From positions 1-64,000 of the forward strand of contig NZ_DASVCJ010000054.1 of assembly GCF_036381655.1 (NCBI RefSeq): a stretch of 64,000 nucleotides of DNA, read 5' to 3'. The translations under genes were made by a program, and so were the position numbers. Position 1 is the stretch's first letter, and each line of letters opens with the position of its first letter. This document shows positions 9,198 to 16,825 of this stretch, one piece after another. A model generated the notes under the pieces. The model had not been told where the DNA came from and ran no database searches. It saw only the letters and a list, made by a program, of their open reading frames with translations. Source of the DNA: Ferrovibrio sp036381655. Lineage in GTDB: Bacteria; Pseudomonadota; Alphaproteobacteria; Ferrovibrionales; Ferrovibrionaceae.

Positions 9198-11156
9198 ATG
9201 TGCGGTATTGCCGGCATCCTGACCTGGCGCGACATGCCGGCTGATCTGCTCGGCCGGCGCGTCACCGCGATGACCGATGCCATCGCCTATCGCGGCCCCG
9301 ATGCCGGCACGCATTGGCTGGATGCCGGCGCCGGCCTGGCCCTGGGCCATCGCCGGCTTGCCATCGTCGACCTGAGCGAGACCGGCGCGCAGCCGATGCA
9401 CAGCGCCAATGAGCGCTTCGTCATCTGCTACAACGGCGAGATCTACAATGCGCCGCAGATCGCGCGCGAGCTGCCGGGCATCAATTTCCGCGGCCATTCC
9501 GATACCGAAGTGCTGCTGGAAGCCTGCGCCGCCTGGGGCGTGGAGCAGGCGGTTGCGCGCTTCATCGGCATGTTCGCCTTCGCGCTGTGGGACCGCCGGG
9601 AGCGGGTGCTCTGGCTGGTGCGCGACCGGCTCGGCATCAAGCCGCTCTACTGGACGATCCAGGATACCGAAGCGGGCAAGACGCTGCTTTACGGCTCCGA
9701 GCTGAAGGCGCTGATTGCCTATCCCGGCTGGACGCCGCGGCTCGACCGCAATGCCCTGGCGCAATATCTGCGCTTCGGCTATGTGCCGGCGCCGCAATCG
9801 ATCTACGAAAATGTGCGCAAGCTGTTGCCCGGCCATATCCTGCGCGTCGATGCCAACGGCGATACGGACCTCACCTGCTACTGGGACCTGCGCCGGATCG
9901 CCCGCGAGGGCCTGCGCCACCTCGACCGGCGCAGCGCGGCCGAGCAGACCGATCACCTGCATGACCTGATCGCCGACGCGGTCAGGCGCCGCATGGTCGC
10001 CGATGTGCCGCTTGGCGCCTTCCTGTCCGGCGGCATCGATTCGTCAACCGTCGTCGCGCTGATGCAGGCGCAATCGCCGCGCCCGGTGCAGACCTTCTCG
10101 ATCGGCTTCAACGAGGAGGCCTTCAACGAGGCCGAGCATGCCCGCGCCGTCGCCCGGCATCTCGGCACCGACCATACCGAACTGATCGTCGCCTCCGAGC
10201 ATGCCCGCAGCGTGATCCCGAAACTGCCGGACATGTATGACGAACCCTTCGCCGATTCGTCGCAGATTCCGACGCATCTGGTTTCCGAACTGGCGCGGCA
10301 GAAGGTCACCGTCTCGCTGTCGGGCGATGGCGGCGACGAGGTCTTCGCCGGCTATGTGCGCTATCAGGGCATCGACCGGCTATGGCGTGCCGCCGGCTTC
10401 CTGCCGCCCGGCCTGCGCGGCGGCCTGGGCGGGGCGCTGACCCTGCTTTCGCCCGATGCGTGGGAGGCGCTGCTCTCGCCTCTGCCGGCGCGCTACAAGC
10501 CGCGCTTCGTCGGCGACAAGCTGCACAAGGCCGCCGCGATCATGGCGCAGCCGGATCCCGACGCGATGTATGACCGGCTCACGGCGCTGTGGCCCGAAGC
10601 CGCTGCGATGGTGGCTGGCGCCGGACCGCTTCCGGATCATGATCCGACGCTCGCCGCCGACTTGCCCGAAATCGTCGCACGGCTGCGCTATCGCGACATG
10701 ACGGGCTATCTGCCGGACGACATCCTGGCCAAGGTCGACCGCGCCAGCATGGCCGTCTCGCTGGAAGCGCGCGTGCCGCTGCTCGATCATCGCGTGGTGG
10801 AATTCGCCTGGACCTTGCCGCCCGACCGGCTGCTCGGCGACGGCCAGGGCAAGCGCATCCTGCGCAGCGTGCTCTATCGCTACGTGCCGCGCGCGCTGGT
10901 CGAACGGCCCAAGACCGGCTTCGGCATCCCGCTCGGCGACTGGCTGCGCGGCCCTTTGCGCGACTGGGCGGAAGCGCTGCTGTCGGAACAGCGCCTGCGC
11001 GAGGATGGTCTGATCGATCCCAAACTGGTGCGCCGCCGCTGGCAGGAGCATCTGGGCGGCAGCCGCAACTGGCAATACGCCCTCTGGACCGTGCTGATGT
11101 TCCAGGCCTGGCGCCAGCGCTGGCCGGGCAGCGTATCAAGCGTCGATCCGCACTGA
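9198..11156 (+). CDS. asnB: Asparagine synthase (glutamine-hydrolysing)
   Basis: 652 residues. The N-terminal class II glutamine amidotransferase domain begins MCGIAGI, with Cys2 as nucleophile; YNGEIYN and SDTEVLLE are glutaminase-site motifs. The C-terminal ATP-pyrophosphatase domain has the PP-loop SGGIDSS (about 277-283) and SLSGDGGDEVFAGY. It converts aspartate to asparagine, or amidates a sugar or polymer carboxylate, using glutamine and ATP. Coupling to a glycosyltransferase favours the second role, as in exopolysaccharide/O-antigen loci, although the housekeeping role cannot be excluded. AGGGA lies upstream of the ATG. Confidence 0.93.
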   Translation: MCGIAGILTWRDMPADLLGRRVTAMTDAIAYRGPDAGTHWLDAGAGLALGHRRLAIVDLSETGAQPMHSANERFVICYNGEIYNAPQIARELPGINFRGHSDTEVLLEACAAWGVEQAVARFIGMFAFALWDRRERVLWLVRDRLGIKPLYWTIQDTEAGKTLLYGSELKALIAYPGWTPRLDRNALAQYLRFGYVPAPQSIYENVRKLLPGHILRVDANGDTDLTCYWDLRRIAREGLRHLDRRSAAEQTDHLHDLIADAVRRRMVADVPLGAFLSGGIDSSTVVALMQAQSPRPVQTFSIGFNEEAFNEAEHARAVARHLGTDHTELIVASEHARSVIPKLPDMYDEPFADSSQIPTHLVSELARQKVTVSLSGDGGDEVFAGYVRYQGIDRLWRAAGFLPPGLRGGLGGALTLLSPDAWEALLSPLPARYKPRFVGDKLHKAAAIMAQPDPDAMYDRLTALWPEAAAMVAGAGPLPDHDPTLAADLPEIVARLRYRDMTGYLPDDILAKVDRASMAVSLEARVPLLDHRVVEFAWTLPPDRLLGDGQGKRILRSVLYRYVPRALVERPKTGFGIPLGDWLRGPLRDWAEALLSEQRLREDGLIDPKLVRRRWQEHLGGSRNWQYALWTVLMFQAWRQRWPGSVSSVDPH

Positions 11157-11232
11157 GCAAAGCAGGGATTCTCTGCGTCGGAGCAGCCATTTACAGCGGC
11201 CTGACGGAGCGGAAACGCATGATTGCGGTTCG

Positions 11233-11259
11233 TTGACAGCCCTGGTCCCGGGTTATAGT
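11233..11259 (+). promoter_or_regulatory. Predicted etfBA promoter
   Basis: A perfect -35 TTGACA (11233-11238) and TATAGT (11254-11259) are separated by 15 bp; an alternative -10, TAGTGT, gives 17 bp. It leads into an 80-nt leader containing a CCGGGCC/GGCCCGG stem-loop before etfB. Confidence 0.6.
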
Positions 11260-11347
11260 GTGCAGCGCGAAAAGAACCAGGGGAGCCTGCCCTTTCCGGG
11301 CCTTGGCCCGGGTTTGTGCAGCCGTTTCGCTAAGCAAATAAGGTTGA

Positions 11348-12103
11348 ATGTCCATGAAGGTTCTGGTCGCGGTCAAGCGCGTGGTGGACTACAACGTCAA
11401 GATCCGGGTCAAGCCGGACAAGACGGGCGTCGATCTCGCCAACGTCAAGATGTCGATGAATCCCTTCGACGAAATCGCCGTCGAAGAAGCCGTGCGCCTG
11501 AAAGAGGCCGGCACCGCCACGGAAGTCGTCGCCGTCTCGATCGGACCGGCCCAGGCGCAGGAAACCATCCGCACCGCCCTGGCCATGGGCGCCGACCGCG
11601 GCATCCTGGTCAAGACCGATGCCGAAGTGCAGCCGCTGGCGGTGGCCAAGCTTCTCGCCAAGGTGGCCGAGGCCGAGCAGCCGCAGCTCATCATCGTCGG
11701 CAAGCAGGCGATCGACGATGACAGCAACCAGACCGGGCAGATGCTGGCCGCGCTGCTGAACTGGGCGCAGGGCACCTTCGCCAACAAGGTCGCACTCGCC
11801 GACGGCAAGGCCAAGGTGGTGCGCGAGGTCGATGGCGGCCTCGAGACCGTCGAACTGAAGCTGCCCGCCGTGGTGACCACGGACCTGCGCCTCAACGAGC
11901 CGCGCTATGCCAGCCTGCCCAACATCATGAAGGCGAAGAAGAAGCCGATCGACGAAAAGACGCCGGAGGATCTCGGCGTCGATATCGCGCCGCGCCTGAA
12001 GACGCTCAGCGTCGAGGAGCCGCCGAAACGCTCGGCCGGCATCAAGGTGCCCGATGTGGCCACCCTGGTGCAGAAGCTGAAGACCGAAGCGGGAGTGATC
12101 TGA
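11348..12103 (+). CDS. etfB: Electron transfer flavoprotein subunit beta
   Basis: 251 residues. EtfB pairs with EtfA to form the soluble FAD/AMP-containing carrier that takes electrons from acyl-CoA dehydrogenases and passes them to ETF:ubiquinone oxidoreductase. Recognised by MKVLVAVKRVVDYNVKIRVK, the AMP-binding VGKQAIDDDSNQTGQ loop and LRLNEPRYASLPNIMKAKKK (the conserved recognition loop for dehydrogenases). The first ATG (11348) is spaced better from AAGG than the second at 11354. etfA begins one base after the stop. Confidence 0.97.
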   Translation: MSMKVLVAVKRVVDYNVKIRVKPDKTGVDLANVKMSMNPFDEIAVEEAVRLKEAGTATEVVAVSIGPAQAQETIRTALAMGADRGILVKTDAEVQPLAVAKLLAKVAEAEQPQLIIVGKQAIDDDSNQTGQMLAALLNWAQGTFANKVALADGKAKVVREVDGGLETVELKLPAVVTTDLRLNEPRYASLPNIMKAKKKPIDEKTPEDLGVDIAPRLKTLSVEEPPKRSAGIKVPDVATLVQKLKTEAGVI

Positions 12104-12104
12104 C

Positions 12105-13043
12105 ATGAGCGTCCTCGTCATCGCCGAACACGACAACGCCTCGCTCAAGAGCCCGACGCTGAACACGGTCGCCGCCGCCGCGAAGATCGGCGGCGACGTG
12201 CATGTGCTGGTCGCCGGCGAGAATTGCACCCCCGCCGCCGAGGCCGCCGCGAAGGTCGCCGGCGTCGCCAAGGTCATCCAGGTGGAAGCCGCGCATTACG
12301 CGCATGGCCTGGCCGAAGCCCTGGCGCCGCTCATCGCCAGGCTCGGCAAGGGCTATGCCGCGATCCTGGCGCCGGAGACCACCGCGGGCAAGAACGTGAT
12401 GCCGCGCGTCGCCGCGCTGCTCGACGTGATGCAGATTTCCGGCATCGTCGAGGTGAAGTCGGCCGATACCTTCGTGCGGCCGATCTACGCCGGCAACGCC
12501 ATGGCCACCGTGCAGTCGTCCGATCCGATCAAGGTGATCACCGTGCGCGCGACCGGCTTCCAGGCCGCGGCGGCCGAAGGCGGCTCGGCGGCGATCGAAA
12601 AGGCCGAGGCCGAGGCCGACCCGGGCCTGTCCACCTTCATCGGCCAGGAGCTGCAGAAGTCCGACCGGCCGGAGCTGACTTCGGCCAAGATCGTGATCTC
12701 GGGCGGCCGCGGCATGGGCTCGGGCGAGAATTTCAAGCTGATCGAAGCCGTCGCCGACAAGCTCGGCGCCGCCGTCGGCGCCAGCCGCGCCGCGGTCGAT
12801 GCCGGCTTCGTGCCGAACGATTACCAGGTCGGCCAGACCGGCAAGATCGTCGCGCCGCAGCTCTACATCGCGGTCGGCATTTCCGGCGCGATCCAGCATC
12901 TCGCCGGCATGAAGGATTCGAAGGTGATCGTCGCCATCAACAAGGACGAAGAGGCGCCGATCTTCCAGGTCGCCGATTACGGCCTGGTCGGCGATCTGTT
13001 CAAGATCCTGCCGGAACTCGAAGCCGAATTGTCGAAGCAGTGA
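12105..13043 (+). CDS. etfA: Electron transfer flavoprotein subunit alpha
   Basis: 312 residues. The N-terminal domain starts MSVLVIAEHDN. The C-terminal FAD domain is clear: SGGRGMGSGENF, SRAAVDAGFVPNDYQVGQTGK, VAPQLYIAVGISGAIQHLAGM and VAINKDEEAPIFQVADYGLVGD, all contacting FAD in known structures. The protein acts with EtfB in fatty-acid and amino-acid oxidation. The start follows the etfB stop by 1 nt, so translation is coupled. The dehydrogenase gene downstream strengthens the acyl-CoA oxidation context. Confidence 0.98.
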   Translation: MSVLVIAEHDNASLKSPTLNTVAAAAKIGGDVHVLVAGENCTPAAEAAAKVAGVAKVIQVEAAHYAHGLAEALAPLIARLGKGYAAILAPETTAGKNVMPRVAALLDVMQISGIVEVKSADTFVRPIYAGNAMATVQSSDPIKVITVRATGFQAAAAEGGSAAIEKAEAEADPGLSTFIGQELQKSDRPELTSAKIVISGGRGMGSGENFKLIEAVADKLGAAVGASRAAVDAGFVPNDYQVGQTGKIVAPQLYIAVGISGAIQHLAGMKDSKVIVAINKDEEAPIFQVADYGLVGDLFKILPELEAELSKQ

Positions 13044-13068
13044 AGCAGAACCGGAGCCGGGGATCCGT

Positions 13069-13941
13069 ATGATCAAGACGATTGGGGTGATCGGGGCCGG
13101 CCAGATGGGCAATGGTATCGCCCATGTCTGTGCGCTGGCGGGCTACGAAGTCCTCTTGCAGGACATCAACGCCGAGCAGCTCGGCAAGGCGATCGAGACG
13201 ATCACCACGAACCTGCATCGCCAGGTCGCCCGCGGCAAGATCAGCGAGGCCGACAGCGCGGCGGCGCTGGCCCGGATTCGCACCACCACCGACGTGAAGG
13301 ATTTCGCCCAGACCGACTTCGTGGTCGAGGCGGCGACCGAGAACGAGGGGGTGAAGAAAAAGATCTTCGCCGATCTCTGCCCGGTGCTGAAGCCCGACGC
13401 GCTGCTGGCGACCAACACCTCGTCGATCTCGGTCACCCGCCTGGCCTCGGCGACCGACCGGCCGGAAAAGTTCATGGGCATGCATTTCATGAACCCGGTG
13501 CCGGTGATGCAGCTGGTCGAGCTGATCCGCGGCATCGCCACCGACGAGGAAACCTTCCGCACGGTGCGCGAGCTGACCATCAAGCTGGGCAAGCAGCCGG
13601 CCAATTCGGAGGATTTCCCCGCCTTCATCGTCAACCGCATCCTGCTGCCGATGATCAACGAGGCGATCTACACGCTCTATGAGGGCGTCGGCTCGGTGGA
13701 GGCGATCGACACGGCGATGCGGCTCGGCGCCAATCATCCGATGGGCCCGCTGCAGCTTGCCGATTTCATCGGCCTCGATACCTGCCTCTCGATCATGCAG
13801 GTGCTCTACGAGGGCCTGGCCGACAGCAAATACCGCCCCTGCCCGCTGCTGGTGAAATACGTCGAGGCCGGCTGGCTGGGGCGCAAGACCAACCGCGGCT
13901 TCTACGATTACCGCGGCGAACACCCGACGCCGACGCGCTAG
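13069..13941 (+). CDS. 3-hydroxyacyl/3-hydroxybutyryl-CoA dehydrogenase
   Basis: 290 residues, the length of single-function short-chain L-3-hydroxyacyl-CoA dehydrogenases. The N-terminal Rossmann motif GAGQMG (residues 9-14) binds NAD(P). NTSSISVTRLA and HFMNPVPVM hold the catalytic Ser/His, with the partner Glu in VEAATEN and the Asn in FIVNRILLPM. It oxidises 3-hydroxybutyryl-CoA to acetoacetyl-CoA, or runs in reverse. Its place 25 bp behind etfBA in one operon is common in alphaproteobacteria. Confidence 0.95.
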   Translation: MIKTIGVIGAGQMGNGIAHVCALAGYEVLLQDINAEQLGKAIETITTNLHRQVARGKISEADSAAALARIRTTTDVKDFAQTDFVVEAATENEGVKKKIFADLCPVLKPDALLATNTSSISVTRLASATDRPEKFMGMHFMNPVPVMQLVELIRGIATDEETFRTVRELTIKLGKQPANSEDFPAFIVNRILLPMINEAIYTLYEGVGSVEAIDTAMRLGANHPMGPLQLADFIGLDTCLSIMQVLYEGLADSKYRPCPLLVKYVEAGWLGRKTNRGFYDYRGEHPTPTR

Positions 13942-13964
13942 GCGCGGCTTTCTTTTTTCAGTCG

Positions 13965-14010
13965 CCTGCATCGCTCCTGCGCAGGAGATTCCCCTTGGCG
14001 TGAAGCCGGG
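13965..14010 (+). repeat. Imperfect repeat, left copy beside the GIY-YIG remnant
   Basis: This stretch (core CTCCTGCGCAGGAGATTCCC followed by CTTGGCG) aligns with 14394-14445 (core CTCCCGCGCAGAGGGTTTTC followed by CTTGGCG) as a degenerate direct repeat of about 45-50 bp. The two copies bracket the broken GIY-YIG gene. Confidence 0.5.
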
Positions 14011-14038
14011 ACGGGAAAATGTGCTGCGCTGCCTCCAG

Positions 14039-14328
14039 GTGAGGCCCTGCGTCTACATTCTCGCCAGCCAGCGGAACGCCACGCTCTACATTGGCGTGAC
14101 CAGCGATGCCGTCCAGCGGGTCTGGCAACATCGTTCCGCCTCCAACGAAGGCTTCACGAAACAATACGGCGCTCATCAGCTTGTTTACGTGGGATTCCAC
14201 GATGCCATGCCGGCGGCGATCCGGCGTGAAAAAGCAGTTCAAGAAATGGCGCAGGGCGTGCAAACTGCGGCTCATCGAGGATGAGCAATCCGTAGTGGCG
14301 CGATCTCTACGAAGACTTGCTCCGCTAA
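14039..14328 (+). pseudogene. GIY-YIG (UPF0213-type) nuclease pseudogene
   Basis: Three consecutive reading frames together encode an almost complete single-domain GIY-YIG protein. Frame 1 gives VYILASQRNATLYIGVTSD...GFTKQYGAHQLVY...AIRREK with the VYIL/YIGVT signature. After a shift at the A5 run 14229-14233, frame 2 gives FKKWRRACKLRLIED. After a second shift near 14275-14287, frame 3 gives NP-stop-WRDLYEDLLR-stop, the usual C-terminus interrupted by TAG at 14293-14295. Two frameshifts plus a nonsense codon make it clearly dead. The likely original start is GTG 14039. Intact relatives are about 90-100 residues. Confidence 0.85.
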
Positions 14329-14359
14329 ACTATTTCCCTGGCCCAGAAACGTCGCTCTT

Positions 14360-14500
14360 GGATGCCCGCGAAGGCGGGCATGACGATACTCAGGTCGCCC
14401 TAGGCCGCTCCCGCGCAGAGGGTTTTCCTTGGCGGGAGCCCAGCGGACAAAGCCTCGGGCGGCGGTCCTGGATGCCCGCCTTCGCGGCATGGCGGGCACG
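14360..14500 (+). repeat. Palindromic repeat cluster after the GIY-YIG remnant
   Basis: GATGCCCGCGAAGGCGGGCA (about 14361-14380) is a near-perfect hairpin. Its reverse-complement type, GATGCCCGCCTTCGCGGCAT, recurs at about 14471-14490. Between them lies the right copy (about 14394-14445) of the imperfect repeat found at 13965. 'GCCCGCCTTCGCGGGC' palindromes are a familiar dispersed element in alphaproteobacterial intergenic DNA. Confidence 0.6.
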
Positions 14501-14512
14501 TAACGGCGTCTT

Positions 14513-15091
14513 CTACTTCGCCGCGGTCTGCGGTTCGTTGATCAGCGCATCGATCAGTTCCAGCGCGGCCGGCGAGGCCCAGTCGGCGCCGCCGAGGAGG
14601 CGGCCGACCTCGCGGCCCTGGCGGTCGATCAAAATGGTGGTCGGCAGGCCGACGGCGCCCCAGCTGCGCCCCGATTTCATGCTGGTATCCAGATAGGGCA
14701 CGATCTTGTCGGCGCCGACTTCGGCGAGGAACTTCTCCACCTTCGCGCGGCCGGAGCGGTCCTGCGCCACGGCGATCACCGCGAAATCCTTGCCGCCGCG
14801 CTCGGCCTGCAGCTTGTTGAGGGCCGGCATCTCCTCGCGGCAGGGCACGCACCAGGAGGCCCAGAGATTGAGCGCGATCACCTTGCCGCGGAAGGCCTCC
14901 AGCGTCACCGGCCGGTCGTTTTCGTCGCGGAATTCGACATCGGCGACTGGCTTCCGGTCATACGAGAGGGTAAGTTTGCGCATATCGCCGCTGAGCGGAA
15001 GCCGGGCCGCGAACGCGCCGCCTTCCGAAAGCGCGAGCACCGTGGCCAAGCCGAAGCAGATCAGCGCGACAACCTTCAGAACCCGTATCAT
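14513..15091 (-). CDS. tlpA: TlpA-family thiol:disulfide oxidoreductase
   Basis: 192 residues. An N-terminal signal anchor (VLKVVALICFGLATVLAL, about 4-21) exports it to the periplasm. The thioredoxin-like domain has the active site LWASWCVPC (C81, C84) and the cis-proline in VGLPTTILI. It reduces periplasmic disulfides, typically for cytochrome c or cytochrome oxidase maturation. The start ATG 15091 has GGAAGG 7 nt upstream. The gene is transcribed divergently from argH, whose start codon is only 13 bp away, an arrangement frequent in Rhodospirillales. Confidence 0.92.
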   Translation of the reverse strand: MIRVLKVVALICFGLATVLALSEGGAFAARLPLSGDMRKLTLSYDRKPVADVEFRDENDRPVTLEAFRGKVIALNLWASWCVPCREEMPALNKLQAERGGKDFAVIAVAQDRSGRAKVEKFLAEVGADKIVPYLDTSMKSGRSWGAVGLPTTILIDRQGREVGRLLGGADWASPAALELIDALINEPQTAAK

Positions 15092-15104
15092 TCCTCTACC
15101 TTCC

Positions 15105-16553
15105 ATGTCCGCACGCAAGACATCACATAAGCCGGCCCGCCGGGGCAAACAACCCGCCAAGTCCGCCAACACCATGTGGGGCGGCCGCTTCGCTGCCGGC
15201 CCGGCGGCGATCATGACCGAGATCAATGCCTCGATCCGCTTCGACAAGCGCCTGTTCAGGCAGGACATCGCCGGCTCGCTGGCGCATTGCCGCATGCTGG
15301 TGCAACAAGGCCTGATTTCCGCCGCCGATGGCAAGGCGATCGCGGGCGGATTGCAGACAATTCTGCGTGAGATCGAGGCCGGCAAGCTGAAGGAAAACCC
15401 GGCGCTGGAAGACATCCACATGCATGTCGAGGCGCGGCTGAAGGAGCTGATCGGCGAACCGGCCGGGCGGCTGCATACCGCGCGCTCGCGCAACGACCAG
15501 GTGGCGACCGACTTCCGCCTCTGGGTGCGCGACGCCATCGACCGCATCGATGCCGGCCTGAAGGAGCTGCAGGACAAGCTGCTCACCCGCGCCGAGGAAT
15601 ACGCCGCCACCGTGATGCCGGGCTTCACCCATCTGCAGGCGGCCCAGCCGGTCACCTTCGGCCATCACCTCCTGGCCTATGTCGAAATGTTCGGGCGCGA
15701 CCGCTCGCGCCTGAAGGATTGCCGCGCGCGCATGAACGAAAGCCCGCTCGGCGCCGCGGCTTTGGCCGGCACCTCGCTGCCGATCGACCGCGCGGTCACG
15801 GCCAAGGCGCTCGGCTTCGCCGCCCCGATGGCCAATTCGCTCGATGCGGTCTCCGACCGCGACTACGCGCTGGAATTCCTCTCGGCCGCCGCGATCTGCG
15901 CCGTGCATCTGTCCCGGCTGGCGGAGGAGATCGTGATCTGGACATCCGCCCAGTTCCGCTTCGTCTCCCTGTCGGATGCCTTCACCACCGGCTCGTCGAT
16001 CATGCCGCAGAAGCGCAATCCGGATGCCGCCGAACTGGTGCGCGGCAAGGTCGGACGCATCATCGGCGACCTCAACGCGCTTCTGATCACCATGAAGGGC
16101 CTGCCGATGACCTACGGCAAGGACATGCAGGAGGACAAGGAGCCGACCTTCGATGCGGTCGACAGCCTCGAACTCTGCATTGCCGCCATGGCCGGCATGA
16201 TCGCCGATCTGAAGGCCAATGCCGAGCGGATGCACGAGGCCGCCGGCGAAGGCTATACCACGGCGACCGACCTGGCCGACTGGTGCGTGCGCAAGCTGAA
16301 CATGCCGTTCCGCAACGCCCATCACGTCGCCGGCCGCATCGTGCGGCTGGCCGAGCAGCAGAACAAGCCGCTGGAGGCGCTCAGCCTGGCCGAGATGCGC
16401 AGCGTCGAGCCGCGCATATCCAGGGACATCTTCGCCGTGCTGGGCGTCGACAATTCGGTGAAAAGCCGCGTCTCCTACGGCGGCACCGCGCCGGCCAACG
16501 TGCGGAAGCAGATCGCCCGCTGGCGCAAGCGGATCGCCAGGGAGGCGAGATGA
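15105..16553 (+). CDS. argH: Argininosuccinate lyase
   Basis: 482 residues. It catalyses the last step of arginine synthesis, argininosuccinate to arginine plus fumarate, as a cytosolic tetramer. Domain landmarks are MWGGRFAAGP, the HMHVEARL segment, TARSRNDQVATDFRLW, and the superfamily signature GSSIMPQKRNPD. A basic N-terminal extension of about 20 residues precedes MWGGRF; similar tails occur in alphaproteobacterial homologues, and ATG 15174 is the alternative start. No Shine-Dalgarno is visible before 15105, so initiation may be leaderless. The stop overlaps the start of the lipoprotein gene (ATGA). Confidence 0.97.
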   Translation: MSARKTSHKPARRGKQPAKSANTMWGGRFAAGPAAIMTEINASIRFDKRLFRQDIAGSLAHCRMLVQQGLISAADGKAIAGGLQTILREIEAGKLKENPALEDIHMHVEARLKELIGEPAGRLHTARSRNDQVATDFRLWVRDAIDRIDAGLKELQDKLLTRAEEYAATVMPGFTHLQAAQPVTFGHHLLAYVEMFGRDRSRLKDCRARMNESPLGAAALAGTSLPIDRAVTAKALGFAAPMANSLDAVSDRDYALEFLSAAAICAVHLSRLAEEIVIWTSAQFRFVSLSDAFTTGSSIMPQKRNPDAAELVRGKVGRIIGDLNALLITMKGLPMTYGKDMQEDKEPTFDAVDSLELCIAAMAGMIADLKANAERMHEAAGEGYTTATDLADWCVRKLNMPFRNAHHVAGRIVRLAEQQNKPLEALSLAEMRSVEPRISRDIFAVLGVDNSVKSRVSYGGTAPANVRKQIARWRKRIAREAR

Positions 16554-16813
16554 TGCGCAAGACGCGCCACACCGTCATGCCCCGGCAGGCCGAATCCCGG
16601 CCCCGGACAGAGAGATTCCGGACGGAGAGGTCCCGGACGGAGAGGCCCCGGCTGTCCGCCGGCGCGGGCATGGCGAAACTCAGCCTGGCCGTGACGTTCA
16701 TTCTGCTCACGCTCGCCGCCTGCGGCCGCAAGGACTATCCCGCCTATCCGTCCGACGCGATCCCCAATCCGGCCCATGTGCCGTCGCGCTCCGACTCCAT
16801 ACACTACTATTGA
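16550..16813 (+). CDS. LptM-like small lipoprotein
   Basis: A short lipoprotein of the LptM/YifL type, which in Enterobacteria assists assembly of the LptD outer-membrane LPS translocon. The core is a lipoprotein signal (MAKLSLAVTFILLTLAAC) with lipobox LAAC, followed by GRKDYPAYPSD, the usual G-x-K/D-x-P pattern, and a short tail. The ORF can start at 16550, overlapping argH by 4 bp (87 residues, with a 40-residue basic leader), or at ATG 16670 (47 residues, typical family size). I favour 16670 functionally. The leader encodes three 5-residue RTER(F/S/P) repeats. The argH-lptM-lysA order is conserved in proteobacteria. Confidence 0.75.
   Translation: MMRKTRHTVMPRQAESRPRTERFRTERSRTERPRLSAGAGMAKLSLAVTFILLTLAACGRKDYPAYPSDAIPNPAHVPSRSDSIHYY
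16604..16648 (+). repeat. 15-bp tandem repeat, three units
   Basis: CGGACAGAGAGATTC, CGGACGGAGAGGTCC and CGGACGGAGAGGCCC follow each other exactly. The period preserves frame and gives RTER repeats in the long version of the LptM-like ORF. It may instead be untranslated sequence between argH and a downstream lipoprotein start. Confidence 0.85.
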
Positions 16814-16825
16814 CATGAGTCTCCG

